The notes under the pieces are model-generated. The model was given only the letters and a program-made list of their open reading frames with translations, had not been told where the DNA came from and ran no database searches. From positions 1-51,506 of the forward strand of contig CAIQPR010000024.1 in NCBI GenBank assembly GCA_903873775.1: DNA of 51,506 nucleotides, written 5' to 3'. Of the stretch, positions 33,702-42,474 are shown in pieces (the stretch's first letter is position 1; each line of letters starts with the position of its first letter). The position numbers and the translations under genes were made by a program. Source of the stretch: an uncultured Actinomycetes bacterium (GTDB lineage: Bacteria > Actinomycetota > Acidimicrobiia > Acidimicrobiales > RAAP-2).

Positions 33702-34583
33702 CTACTCCGCGTGTGCGGCAATGGCGGCGTGAATCGCCAGGACTCGTCGAGCCTCATCGACGTGGAGATTTTCAATCATGCGACCATCCACGGTCACTAC
33801 GCCGCGGCCGTCGGCCTCTGCCTCTTCGAATGCCGCGATGATCCGCTCCGCCAAGGAGACCTCGTCAGCTTCGGGAGAAAAGACGGTATTGCACGGCTCC
33901 ACCTGGCTGGGGTGAATCAACGTCTTGCCGTCAAAGCCCATCTCGCGACCTTGGCGACACTCCGCGATCAGTCCCGCCTCATCCTTGATGTCATTAAAGA
34001 CGCCGTCGAGGATGACCTTGCCCGACGCCCGCGCGGCGAGCAACGAGAGCCCGAGACCCAACAACAGCGGGTGGCGGTCCGCCACGCGCACTGCGTGGAG
34101 TTCCTTCGCCAAGTCGTTGGTCCCCATCACCAATACGGCGAGACGCTCGGAGGCGGCACAGATCTCCTCCGCGTGCAGCATCGCAATGGGAGTTTCCAAC
34201 ATCGCCCAAATCTTCGTGTGGTCGGGAGCGCCGAATCTCTCGAGTGCCGCCTCGATCGCGTGCACGTCATCGGCGGAGTTCACCTTGGGCACGACCACGG
34301 CCGACGGTCCGACGGCCGCGATGGCGCGAAGGTCGTCTTCGTGCCACGCGGTCCCGAGACCGTTGGCCCGAATCGTGATCTCCCGGTGCCCGTAGCCGCC
34401 ACCCGCAAAGGCGGCGCAGGCGCGCTCGCGCGCGTCGGCCTTGGCGTCGGGCGCAACAGCGTCTTCGAGGTCGAAAATCAGGGCGTCCGCCGGGATCGCC
34501 TTCGCCTTCTCCAATGCTCGTTCGTTGGCGGCCGGCATGTAGAGAACACTGCGGCGAGGTCGCAGCGCGTCAGGGGTCGACAT
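33702..34583 (-). CDS. HpcH/HpaI family CoA-ester lyase, possible (S)-malyl-CoA thioesterase
   Basis: 293 residues of the CitE-like family. LIFDLEDAVAPDAKADAR holds the acidic metal ligand, WAMLETPIAMLHAEEI and LVMGTNDLAKEL follow in order, and GKTLIHPSQVEPCN is the CoA-binding end. Family members cleave malyl-CoA, citramalyl-CoA or related esters; the shorter paralogue Mcl2 in ethylmalonyl-CoA pathway organisms hydrolyses malyl-CoA to malate. It lies two bases after the larger lyase, in one operon, which makes the Mcl1-Mcl2 pairing attractive. The reaction is inferred from context. Confidence 0.82.
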   Translation of the reverse strand: MSTPDALRPRRSVLYMPAANERALEKAKAIPADALIFDLEDAVAPDAKADARERACAAFAGGGYGHREITIRANGLGTAWHEDDLRAIAAVGPSAVVVPKVNSADDVHAIEAALERFGAPDHTKIWAMLETPIAMLHAEEICAASERLAVLVMGTNDLAKELHAVRVADRHPLLLGLGLSLLAARASGKVILDGVFNDIKDEAGLIAECRQGREMGFDGKTLIHPSQVEPCNTVFSPEADEVSLAERIIAAFEEAEADGRGVVTVDGRMIENLHVDEARRVLAIHAAIAAHAE

Positions 34584-34585
34584 AA

Positions 34586-35647
34586 CTAGTTCTCCTCAAT
34601 CGTGGCGTACAGGGCGGCGACCTCGGGGTCGCGTGCGGCGAGTTCGTTCGCGAGTTCGATCATCACCCGGCACTGCTTCACCGACGCGTCGTCTTCCATC
34701 TTGCCGTCCAACATCACCGCACCCGTGCCGTCACCCATGGCCGCGATCACCCGGCGCGCGTGGCGCACGTCAGCGATGTCGGGGGAGAAAACTCGTCGCG
34801 CGATTTCAATCTGCGTCGGGTGCAAACTCCACGCTCCGACGCATCCGAGGAGGTAGGCGTTGCGGAACTGGTCTTCGCAGGCGACCACGTCGGCGATGTC
34901 GCCGAATGGTCCGTAGTACGCGAAGATGCCATTGGACTGACACGCGTCGACCATGCGCGCAATGGTGTAGTGCCAGAGGTCCTGTTGGTAGATCGCGCGC
35001 TGCGAATTGATGTCCCCATCGATGGGGTCTTGACGCACGAGGTAGTCGGGGTGCCCGCCACCCACACGGGTGGTCTTCATGCGACGATTCGCCGCCAGGT
35101 CGGCCGGGCCGAGAGAGAGCCCCTGCATGCGCGGGCTCGCCGCACAGATCTCCTCAACATTCGCCACGCCGCGCGCCGTCTCGAGAATTGCGTGCAGGAG
35201 AATCGGTCGTTCGAGTTTCGCCTTGGCTTCGAGCTGCGCCACCAGACGATCCACGTAATGGATGTCTTCGGCGCCCTCGACCTTCGGAATCATGATCACG
35301 TCGAGTCGGTGCCCGACCTCGGTCACTGCGGCGACGATGTCGTCGAGGCCCCAGGGAGAGTCGAGGGAATTCACGCGGGTCCAGAACTGGGTCCCGCCAA
35401 AATCCACGTTACGACCCACGTCGATGAGGCCCTGACGCGCGGCGTCCTTGTCCGTGGCCGGCACGCCGTCTTCGAGATTGGCGAGCAAGACGTCGACCTT
35501 GGGAGCCAACTCCGGCAACTTCGCGACCATCTTGGGATTGGACGCCGGAAAGAAGTGAATCATGCGCGACGGGCGAAACGGAATCTCCCGCAGCGGCTCG
35601 GGCGCACCGAGCGCCAGTGGGCGGAAAAAGTCTTTGGCTGAACGCAC
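34586..35647 (-). CDS. mcl: L-malyl-CoA / beta-methylmalyl-CoA lyase, Chloroflexus type
   Basis: 353 residues from GTG 35645-35647, chosen because GGAGG lies five bases upstream and because the protein then starts like the Chloroflexus enzyme (remembered: FYKPLAIGAPEPIRELP; here [17 protein letters not shown]). Shared stretches include [37 protein letters not shown] and YYGPFGDI, with Glu and Asp metal ligands in HAILETARG and GPADL. It splits beta-methylmalyl-CoA into glyoxylate and propionyl-CoA, and interconverts malyl-CoA with acetyl-CoA and glyoxylate. That supplies propionyl-CoA to the carboxylase at the window's left end. Confidence 0.88.
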   Translation of the reverse strand: MRSAKDFFRPLALGAPEPLREIPFRPSRMIHFFPASNPKMVAKLPELAPKVDVLLANLEDGVPATDKDAARQGLIDVGRNVDFGGTQFWTRVNSLDSPWGLDDIVAAVTEVGHRLDVIMIPKVEGAEDIHYVDRLVAQLEAKAKLERPILLHAILETARGVANVEEICAASPRMQGLSLGPADLAANRRMKTTRVGGGHPDYLVRQDPIDGDINSQRAIYQQDLWHYTIARMVDACQSNGIFAYYGPFGDIADVVACEDQFRNAYLLGCVGAWSLHPTQIEIARRVFSPDIADVRHARRVIAAMGDGTGAVMLDGKMEDDASVKQCRVMIELANELAARDPEVAALYATIEEN

Positions 35648-35760
35648 GACGACCTCCAGGACGATGGGCGAAAACCAGTGTAGAGAACGCCGAGTGGGCA
35701 CCCCAACCTTCTTTCTCGCGAGAGCACTGGCCACGTAGTAGAGAGGTGTCGGAGGTGGAC

Positions 35761-36951
35761 ATGCGAAAGCTCGTCACGGCAGGGATGGCACTGATGATCG
35801 GGGCACTCGCCCTGGCAGCGTGTGGGACGTCCGCCCCGACACCCACGACGCTCGCGCCGAATCACGTGGGACACCGATCGGCGATTCCGTGGTCGCACGT
35901 TGGACCACGCTGGTCATTGGCGCTGTGGAGTTCACAAGCAGCCAAGATCTACGACACCCCGAACAATTCGACGTCGCCCCTGTCGTACTCACTCTTTCTC
36001 GTCGCACCCAATGGTGGCCGGTACTTCATTACGTCCGTTCCCTCCAACACAAGTCTTCTGGACTGGTCACCCACGACCCATCGCGCGCTGCTCGACGAGC
36101 CCCCTTTCTGTCCGGCGGGAGACCACTGCCCAGCCGATGTGAGTCAAGCGGTGCTCGTGACGATGAGTCTCTCGTCGGGACGTACCTTGACCACGAGTGA
36201 GATTGGTTTCAGCCAGACGGTGTTGTACTCGAGCGCGGACTTCACACGTCCCCGGGGTCGCGCGCTGCTGGTGGAAACCCAAACGAATGACCACCAGCGA
36301 CTGACGCGCACGTCTCTCACGGGAGTCGTCCAACAGACGTACCCGTACCTCTTCTCCGAGGTCGGCAAGTACACGGGCTACACGGTGTCCTCTCCCGACG
36401 GCACTCACCTCATTCTCGGGGCCGCCGGAGGGGTCGTTGACGTATCGAACGCCGGCGCTGTACTCCATCAGTATTCGATCCCCGGCGTTGTCTACTGTGA
36501 GCCCACACGCTGGTGGATGAGCGACGTCATACTCACGAGTTGCAGCGGAGCCGCGAGCCCTCCTCAGTTGTATCTGGTCAACACCCTGACGGCCACTGTC
36601 ACCACCTTGAGCCAGTCACCGACGGGAATGGACAACGGTGACGAGAACGCCTGGCAGCTCCGCGACGGCATCTACGTCCAGACCGCCGGTGGTTGCGGAT
36701 ATCAGTACCTGTCTCGCCTCAATGCCTCGGGACACACCACACCCGTCACCGTCCCGCGCGTCGCGACCGGCGACAGTGTGTGGGTGCTCGCCGCTACTCA
36801 CGCGTCTCTGCTCCTTCACGCGACCCTCGGCTGCGGACCCGGTCAATCACTTGTGTGGTTCACGCCGTCGTCGCATCGCACCACGGTGGTCCTCGGCCCC
36901 CCACTCAATGGCGGTTCGGTGGTCGACGCCCTCGGTTTCCCCGAAAAGTGA
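35761..36951 (+). CDS. exported lipoprotein, possible beta-propeller
   Basis: 396 residues from ATG 35761, with GGAGG about six bases upstream; the open frame upstream is not coding. The signal peptide ends in the lipobox LAAC followed by GTSAPTPTT. The mature chain is beta-rich, with recurring patterns such as [35 protein letters not shown] and [17 protein letters not shown], which recall TolB/WD40-like propeller blades, though I cannot count clear repeats. Paired Cys ([16 protein letters not shown]) suggest disulfides. It diverges from the mcl operon; function unknown. Confidence 0.75.
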   Translation: MRKLVTAGMALMIGALALAACGTSAPTPTTLAPNHVGHRSAIPWSHVGPRWSLALWSSQAAKIYDTPNNSTSPLSYSLFLVAPNGGRYFITSVPSNTSLLDWSPTTHRALLDEPPFCPAGDHCPADVSQAVLVTMSLSSGRTLTTSEIGFSQTVLYSSADFTRPRGRALLVETQTNDHQRLTRTSLTGVVQQTYPYLFSEVGKYTGYTVSSPDGTHLILGAAGGVVDVSNAGAVLHQYSIPGVVYCEPTRWWMSDVILTSCSGAASPPQLYLVNTLTATVTTLSQSPTGMDNGDENAWQLRDGIYVQTAGGCGYQYLSRLNASGHTTPVTVPRVATGDSVWVLAATHASLLLHATLGCGPGQSLVWFTPSSHRTTVVLGPPLNGGSVVDALGFPEK

Positions 36952-37017
36952 ACGGTGTTCAGGGCCAACTTTGTTGAGTAGATTCCCGTAGGTTGACGTG
37001 ACGTCGTACCGGGGGGA

Positions 37018-38568
37018 ATGATGCGGATACCACTTACCGTGGGTGACTTTGTGCGACGGGCGGCGCTCGTGGCGCCCGAGCGTGTCGCGGTCGTCGACGA
37101 GCCCGACGTCGCCGGATCACTCGGATCTCTCACCTACGCCGAGTTGTTCCGACGGGCCGCGTCCCTCGCGTCGAAGCTGGACGAGCTCGAGATTCCTCAC
37201 GGTGCGCGTGTCGCGATCGTGAGCCCTAATTCGGCGCGCTTTCTCATCAGCTTCTTTGGCGTCAGCGGTTGGGGCCGCGTACTAGTCCCCATCAATTACC
37301 GACTCAACGCGGAAGAAGTCGCCTACATCGTCGAACACTCGGGTGCCAGCGTGCTCATGTTCGACCCGGATCAGCGCGATCTCGTGGAACACCTTTCGGG
37401 ACCGATCAAGGTGTGTCTCGATGGCGTGGACGACGCCGAATGGTTCAGCGAGTTTTCGGATCGACACGATCCTCTTCCCTGGGCGGCCGACGAAGACGCC
37501 ACGTGCTCCATCAACTACACCTCGGGAACAACCGCTCGCCCTAAAGGCGTGCAGCTCACCCATCGCAACTGCTGGCTGAACGCCACAATCTTCGGGTGGC
37601 ACGTCGGGGTGAGCGACCGCGACGTCCTGCTGCACACTCTGCCGATGTTTCACGCCAATGGCTGGGGCATGCCCTACGCCGCGACCGCCATGGCCGCCGA
37701 GCACATAGTGATCCGCAAGATCGATGGCGAGGACATTCTGCGACGCGTCGAGTCCCACGGGGTCACGCTGCTGTGTTGCGCGCCCGCTGTGATCGCCATG
37801 GCCCTCGACGCGGCGGCGGCTCGTCGTGCACAGGGCCTCGACACTCCGGGACGCGACGCCGTGCGGATCGTGGTGGCCGGCGCACCACCGCCGCGGCGGG
37901 TCATTGAACGAGTCGAGAGTGAGCTCGGGTGGGAATTCATTCAGATCTACGGCTTAACCGAAACGTCGCCCCTCCTCACGATCAATCGGGCCCCAAAAGA
38001 GTGGGACGAGCTCCCCGGAGATGAGCGGGCCACGCGCCTCTCGCGCGCCGGAGTTCCCGCGGTGGGCGTTGAGATCACCGTCGACGTTGACGGCGAAGTG
38101 CTTGCGCGCGCCAATCACGTCTTCGCGAGTTACTGGGAACAGCCGATTGAGACCGAAAAAGCGCTCGAGGGAGGATGGTTCCATACGGGTGACGGGGGCT
38201 ACCTCGACAATGGCTACACGGTCATAACCGACCGGAAGAAGGACGTCATCATCACGGGTGGCGAGAACGTGAGTTCCATCGAAGTCGAGGACACCTTGTT
38301 CGCTCATCCCGCCGTCGCAGAAGTCGCCGTGATCGGCGTGCCGGATGAAAAATGGGGGGAGGCGATCAAGGCCCTCGTGGTCGTGCGCTCCGGTTTCGAG
38401 GTCACCGAAGACGATCTCATTGCCCATTGCCGCGACCACATGGCCCACTTCAAGTGCCCCCGCAGCATCGAATTCCGAGACGAACTCGCTCGCACAGCTA
38501 CCGGGAAGCTCCAGAAATTCAAGCTCCGCCAGCCCTACTGGGACACGGCCGCGGGCCCGTCCTCGTAG
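37018..38568 (+). CDS. acyl-CoA synthetase (AMP-forming ligase)
   Basis: 516 residues of the ANL superfamily. The phosphate loop INYTSGTTARPKGVQLTH, the YGLTETSPLLTIN motif, GWFHTGDGGYLDNGY and the hinge ITDRKKDVIITGGENVSSIEVE are complete; the C-terminal catalytic Lys is in RTATGKLQKF. It activates a carboxylic acid to its CoA ester through an acyl-adenylate. The sequence style (NYRLNAEEVAYIVEHSGA) resembles medium-chain or short-chain fatty acyl ligases. ATG 37018 and 37021 are adjacent; GGGGGG directly before them fits 37021 slightly better. Confidence 0.9.
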   Translation: MMRIPLTVGDFVRRAALVAPERVAVVDEPDVAGSLGSLTYAELFRRAASLASKLDELEIPHGARVAIVSPNSARFLISFFGVSGWGRVLVPINYRLNAEEVAYIVEHSGASVLMFDPDQRDLVEHLSGPIKVCLDGVDDAEWFSEFSDRHDPLPWAADEDATCSINYTSGTTARPKGVQLTHRNCWLNATIFGWHVGVSDRDVLLHTLPMFHANGWGMPYAATAMAAEHIVIRKIDGEDILRRVESHGVTLLCCAPAVIAMALDAAAARRAQGLDTPGRDAVRIVVAGAPPPRRVIERVESELGWEFIQIYGLTETSPLLTINRAPKEWDELPGDERATRLSRAGVPAVGVEITVDVDGEVLARANHVFASYWEQPIETEKALEGGWFHTGDGGYLDNGYTVITDRKKDVIITGGENVSSIEVEDTLFAHPAVAEVAVIGVPDEKWGEAIKALVVVRSGFEVTEDDLIAHCRDHMAHFKCPRSIEFRDELARTATGKLQKFKLRQPYWDTAAGPSS

Positions 38569-38651
38569 TTCGCGACGGTGGTGGTGCCACTCGGCGGGCA
38601 CGACATCTCTAGATTGAGGGGTAGGAATTCCCTCACGTCCAAAGGAGTCAC

Positions 38652-39308
38652 GTGTCGAACGCCATGAGTTACGCCAGCGACGGGGCGATGTCACGGGTCC
38701 AAACCCGGACCCTTTTCTCTCAGACCATGTGGTACGTCGCCGCCACGGCGGGCACCTTCACCCTTGGTGCCTACCTCGGGCGCAACATGTCCTACAGCTT
38801 GATCTGGGTATGGTTCCTCGCCGCCCTGGCGTGTTTGTTCGGGATGCGCGCGACCGTGCGCCAGGCGCCGACGCTGACGGTGCCCCTCCTGCTCGGCTTC
38901 GGCCTCTTGATGGGTATCGCTACCGCCCCCACGCTCGTCTATTACGCCTCCACTGATCCGGCCGCCCTGTGGCGGGCCGGCGGGGCCACCGCGCTGTTCA
39001 TCATGGGTTTCGGCACTGTGGGTTACACGACCCGCAAGGACCTCTCTTTTATTGCGCGCGCCTGCTTTATCGGGCTGCTCGGGCTCATTGTGGCGGGCAT
39101 CGTGTTGATCTTCATCCACATTCCCGGGGCGGACATCCTCTACAGCGTGATCGGTCTCGCGATCTTTGCCGGACTCACCGCGTTCGACTTCCAGCGCCTA
39201 CGCCGCGGTAACAACGCGACCGACAACCCCGCGCTGATGGCAGCGTCCATCTTCCTGGACGCGCTCAACGTGTTCTTGTTCTTCCTGCGCATCTTCGGGC
39301 GGAACTAG
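38652..39308 (+). CDS. Bax inhibitor-1/YccA family membrane protein
   Basis: 218 residues with seven membrane helices, starting at GTG 38652 with AAAGGAG upstream. The C-terminal pair FDFQRLRRGNN and LDALNVFLFFLRIFGRN is the family signature; the conserved Asp pair of BI-1 proteins (here in TAFDFQ and FLDALN) forms the pH-sensing centre in the calcium-leak homologue BsYetJ. It may thus be a calcium leak channel, but the bacterial role is not settled. TAGATT at 38610-38615 is a plausible -10 element. Confidence 0.9.
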   Translation: MSNAMSYASDGAMSRVQTRTLFSQTMWYVAATAGTFTLGAYLGRNMSYSLIWVWFLAALACLFGMRATVRQAPTLTVPLLLGFGLLMGIATAPTLVYYASTDPAALWRAGGATALFIMGFGTVGYTTRKDLSFIARACFIGLLGLIVAGIVLIFIHIPGADILYSVIGLAIFAGLTAFDFQRLRRGNNATDNPALMAASIFLDALNVFLFFLRIFGRN

Positions 39309-39329
39309 TCACGCCGCGATGGCGGATCG

Positions 39330-41339
39330 TTATCGATGTTGTCCGAGGATGACCGGTGAGCTGTTCGTCAACAGCGCCGCGAGTGATCCGTCAGCCTGGT
39401 TGATCTCGGTCACTGCGCTCGTGCCGTAGTCCGCGACCCACAGGTGCGTGCCGTCGGAGACGAGTGAACTCCAATTGTTGAATCCGTAGACCGCGCCAGA
39501 GAGGACCTGCACGGGAGTTCCCGATGGCGTGAGTTCACTCAGCGTGCTGCCATGTTCGTTCGCGACCCACACGTGCGCCCCATCGAACAACACACCCACC
39601 GGACTCGCGAAGCCGAAGTAACCACCAGAGAACGTCTTCACCAGTGCGCCGGTACTCTCCGAGATCTCCGTCAGCGAGTTGCCCTTCATGTTGGCGACCC
39701 ACAGATTCGTCCCATCACTCCAGGTCGCACAGGGTGCGTTGAAACCATCGGCCGACGCGTTCACCACCGAGGTGAGCGTCCCGTTCTTCTCATTGATCTC
39801 CGTAATGGAATTGCCATTCATGTTGGCAACGAACAATGTTCCGTTCTGTGACGCCAGCGCCTCGGGGCCGCTGAGCGACAGATTCTTGCTCGAAAGGACT
39901 TGCACCAAGGCGCCCGTTGATTCAGTGATCTCGGTGACCGAATTCCCACCGAAATTGGCAACCCACAAATGCGTGCCGTCGGACACGAGGGCCTGGGGAT
40001 TATTGAGCCCGAACGACTTGTTGGAAATCACTTGCACCAAGGCGCCCGTTGCGAGCGAGATTTCAGTGATCGAATTTCCGAATTCATTGGCAATCCACAA
40101 GTGCGTGGCGTCGGCCACCATGGCCTGCGGATCATCGATGGCGTAGGAGCTGCCACTGAGGACTTTAATGGGCAACATCGAGGTGAGATTGATTTCGGTC
40201 ACCGACGTGGCGCTCGCCACCCACAAATTTTGGCCGCTGATGGTTATGGCGGACGGATTTTGCAGCTGGTACTGAGGATTAGACAGGATTTGAGCGATCA
40301 GACCATTTGATTCCGTCACGTCGGTGACGGTGGCGTTATTGAAGTTCGCGACCCAGAGATTGTGTCCGTCGCTCGCCATGGCGATGGGTCCACTGAACGA
40401 CGGCGTTCCCCCGACCGTTTGTACGAGTGCCCCGTTGGAGGGAGTGATTTCCGTCAGGGTTGACGCCCACGTATTGGCCACCCATACGTGGGCGCCGTCG
40501 AACAACACGGCTTGAGGATTAGAGAATCCGTATTTCGCCTTGGTGAGAATCTGTACCAGGGTGGCCGTTTTGGCGTTGATTTCCGAGACGTAATTACCGG
40601 CGTTCGCGACCCAGATGTGTGTGCCGTCGAATGCGAGTGCTTCGGGGTTCGTCATGGGCACTCGACTGCTCGATACCACTTGCACGAGGGCCGCAGTGGT
40701 CTCGTTGATTTCGGTCAACGAATTGGAATCAAAATTGGCGACCCAGAGATTCGTCCCATCGGAGGTGAATGAGATGGGTCCACTAAATCCGGAGCTACCG
40801 GATAGCACCTGGATAAGGGCGCCGGAGTTGACGTTGAGTTCGCTGACGGAGTTCGCGGCGAAGTTTGCGACCCAGAGATGAGCGGCATCAGTGAAGAGAG
40901 CGACGGGACTCTTAATGCCTTGCGTCGACGTCAGGGTCTGCACGACCGCGCCGTTTGACGTACTCACCTCGGTCACTGTGCTCGACGAGAAGTTCGCCAC
41001 CCACAGGTGTGATCCGGAGATTGCTAGCGCCTGAGGATCCGAGAAGCCGTACGTGGAGCCGCTCAAGATCCGCACCACGCCGCCCGTGGACTCGTTGATC
41101 TCGGTCACAGAATTGGCCGCCGAGTTCGCGACCCATAAGTTGCCACCCGAGGACACCTCAGCGTCCGGTGAGGCGAATTGAAAATTGCCCATCACGCTGG
41201 GCGTGCCGTGCGCTCGAGTGACGAGGACGCTCTTCGGCGTGGGCACTCGTGTCGCGGATGCTCCGCTCGATGCGAGCGGCGAGGCCACGACGGCGATGAG
41301 CAATGCACTCGTCAGAGGCCGAAAGAAATGTTGTCGCAC
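39330..41339 (-). CDS. secreted protein with fourteen LWVAN-type repeats, probable double beta-propeller
   Basis: 669 residues from GTG 41337-41339, placed by GGAGG five bases upstream. A signal peptide (about 1-30, ends GASA) is followed by fourteen tandem repeats of about 43 residues with the core LWVANF-x2-NSVTEI-x-E-STGALVQVLS and PQALVSDGTH. The type is close to NHL, Vgb (streptogramin lyase) and YVTN propellers. Fourteen units fit two seven-bladed rings, or one large one. Apart from one Cys in repeat 11 the chain lacks the Cys pairs of the other repeat proteins. No enzymatic residues are recognised. Substrate and partner unknown. Confidence 0.82.
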   Translation of the reverse strand: MRQHFFRPLTSALLIAVVASPLASSGASATRVPTPKSVLVTRAHGTPSVMGNFQFASPDAEVSSGGNLWVANSAANSVTEINESTGGVVRILSGSTYGFSDPQALAISGSHLWVANFSSSTVTEVSTSNGAVVQTLTSTQGIKSPVALFTDAAHLWVANFAANSVSELNVNSGALIQVLSGSSGFSGPISFTSDGTNLWVANFDSNSLTEINETTAALVQVVSSSRVPMTNPEALAFDGTHIWVANAGNYVSEINAKTATLVQILTKAKYGFSNPQAVLFDGAHVWVANTWASTLTEITPSNGALVQTVGGTPSFSGPIAMASDGHNLWVANFNNATVTDVTESNGLIAQILSNPQYQLQNPSAITISGQNLWVASATSVTEINLTSMLPIKVLSGSSYAIDDPQAMVADATHLWIANEFGNSITEISLATGALVQVISNKSFGLNNPQALVSDGTHLWVANFGGNSVTEITESTGALVQVLSSKNLSLSGPEALASQNGTLFVANMNGNSITEINEKNGTLTSVVNASADGFNAPCATWSDGTNLWVANMKGNSLTEISESTGALVKTFSGGYFGFASPVGVLFDGAHVWVANEHGSTLSELTPSGTPVQVLSGAVYGFNNWSSLVSDGTHLWVADYGTSAVTEINQADGSLAALLTNSSPVILGQHR

Positions 41340-41469
41340 AAGAGCCTCCACGTCGATGCGAGCGCATCGGGATCACGACAAGGCTAACGGGAAGAGGCAG
41401 GTGGCGTCAACGAAGAACGTGCGAACAACACAAGAAAATTCAATGACATTTCGCGTGAGCGATGTCGAA

Positions 41470-41498
41470 ATTCCATAGAAATGGAATGAAAGTTTTTT
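41470..41498. terminator. weak hairpin with T run
   Basis: ATTCCAT-AGAA-ATGGAAT (41470-41487) is followed by TTTTTT at 41493-41498 on the plus strand. It lies in the 235-bp gap between two minus-strand genes, where its orientation does not match a gene end, so the role is doubtful. The rest of the gap (41340-41574) shows nothing else recognisable. Confidence 0.3.
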
Positions 41499-41574
41499 CT
41501 ACATTGTTCGTACGGTCAACGCCCGCACATTCGCCACTCACCCGCACGGTGAGACGGCATCGGCGGCCCCAGCG

Positions 41575-42441
41575 CTACCCCCGGGTCTTCGTCAGATTCC
41601 GGAGTCGCCAGAATCCCGTGAAGATCACAGCCGTCGAAAACCCGATCGTGAGCGCCACGCCGGAAATGAAAGAAAACAGAGCACTGTGTCGGCCGAGGAG
41701 CGCTCCGAGGATCCCCGCAATGAGAAGAGGAACAGAACTCACCGCCGCCCGGACCACCAATTCCGATCCCGCCATGTCGGAGAGCTGACGAGCACTCTGC
41801 ACGGTGACGTCGGCGTGACGGAATCGACGTCCGGTGACGCCGAGGAACCACACCACGCCGAGACCGAAGCCGACCGCGAGAGCGACGTGCCCACTCATCG
41901 TTGCCACGACGACGAGGAAGATCGCCACGAGGGCGCCCGCCACGTGCACCGAGCGCATCAGGGAGCCGACGGCGATCGTGTCGCTCTCCATCGGCTCGCT
42001 GCGCCAGGACAACGGAGACACACTCACGGCCGAGGGTCCCTGTTCAATCACTGCGGACAATGGCACGCCGCGATACGAAGAGAGTGAAACGAGCGTCGCA
42101 CCGAGAACGAATGACGAGGAGGACGCGTCACGAAGACTGGTCCGCGGCACAACGAGAGACGGCTCGCCAAGAAATCGTGACGAGGACGTCGGCACAAAGA
42201 ACACGTTGCTCTCATTGACCGCGACGACGTAGTCACGGGACGCACCCGCCATTTCCACTGTCGCGTCGCCGCACGTCACGGTCGCGCCATCACGCGGATC
42301 GCCTCGTCGGGCGTACGTGGAGAGCTCTCGTGGCTCCAAGGTCTGCACCCGAGCGCGGTACCGACGGCGCGCCATGAGGTGGAACGTGGCGAAGATCGCG
42401 GCGCAGTAGACGATGAAAGCGAGGAGGAGGAGCACCGTCAC
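41575..42441 (-). CDS. membrane protein of unknown function
   Basis: 288 residues starting at GTG 42439-42441. It has one N-terminal helix (LLLLAFIVYCAAIFATFHLMA), a soluble middle of about 130 residues with repeated beta-strands (CGDATVEMAG, VNESNVFFVPT), then four helices in the C-terminal third. No family recognised; the layout resembles membrane proteins with an extracytoplasmic or cytoplasmic PH-like domain. It lies 33 bases after the dipZ-like gene and could share its operon, but TAGGCT at 42450-42455 suggests its own leaderless promoter. Confidence 0.7.
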   Translation of the reverse strand: MTVLLLLAFIVYCAAIFATFHLMARRRYRARVQTLEPRELSTYARRGDPRDGATVTCGDATVEMAGASRDYVVAVNESNVFFVPTSSSRFLGEPSLVVPRTSLRDASSSSFVLGATLVSLSSYRGVPLSAVIEQGPSAVSVSPLSWRSEPMESDTIAVGSLMRSVHVAGALVAIFLVVVATMSGHVALAVGFGLGVVWFLGVTGRRFRHADVTVQSARQLSDMAGSELVVRAAVSSVPLLIAGILGALLGRHSALFSFISGVALTIGFSTAVIFTGFWRLRNLTKTRG

Positions 42442-42449
42442 GACGCTCC

Positions 42450-42455
42450 AGCCTA
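42450..42455 (-). promoter_or_regulatory. -10 element for the unknown membrane protein (leaderless)
   Basis: TAGGCT on the minus strand ends eight bases before GTG 42441. A GGAG within the spacer could also serve as a ribosome binding site. Confidence 0.35.
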
Positions 42456-42474
42456 CGAACTCTCGCGGCGCGCT

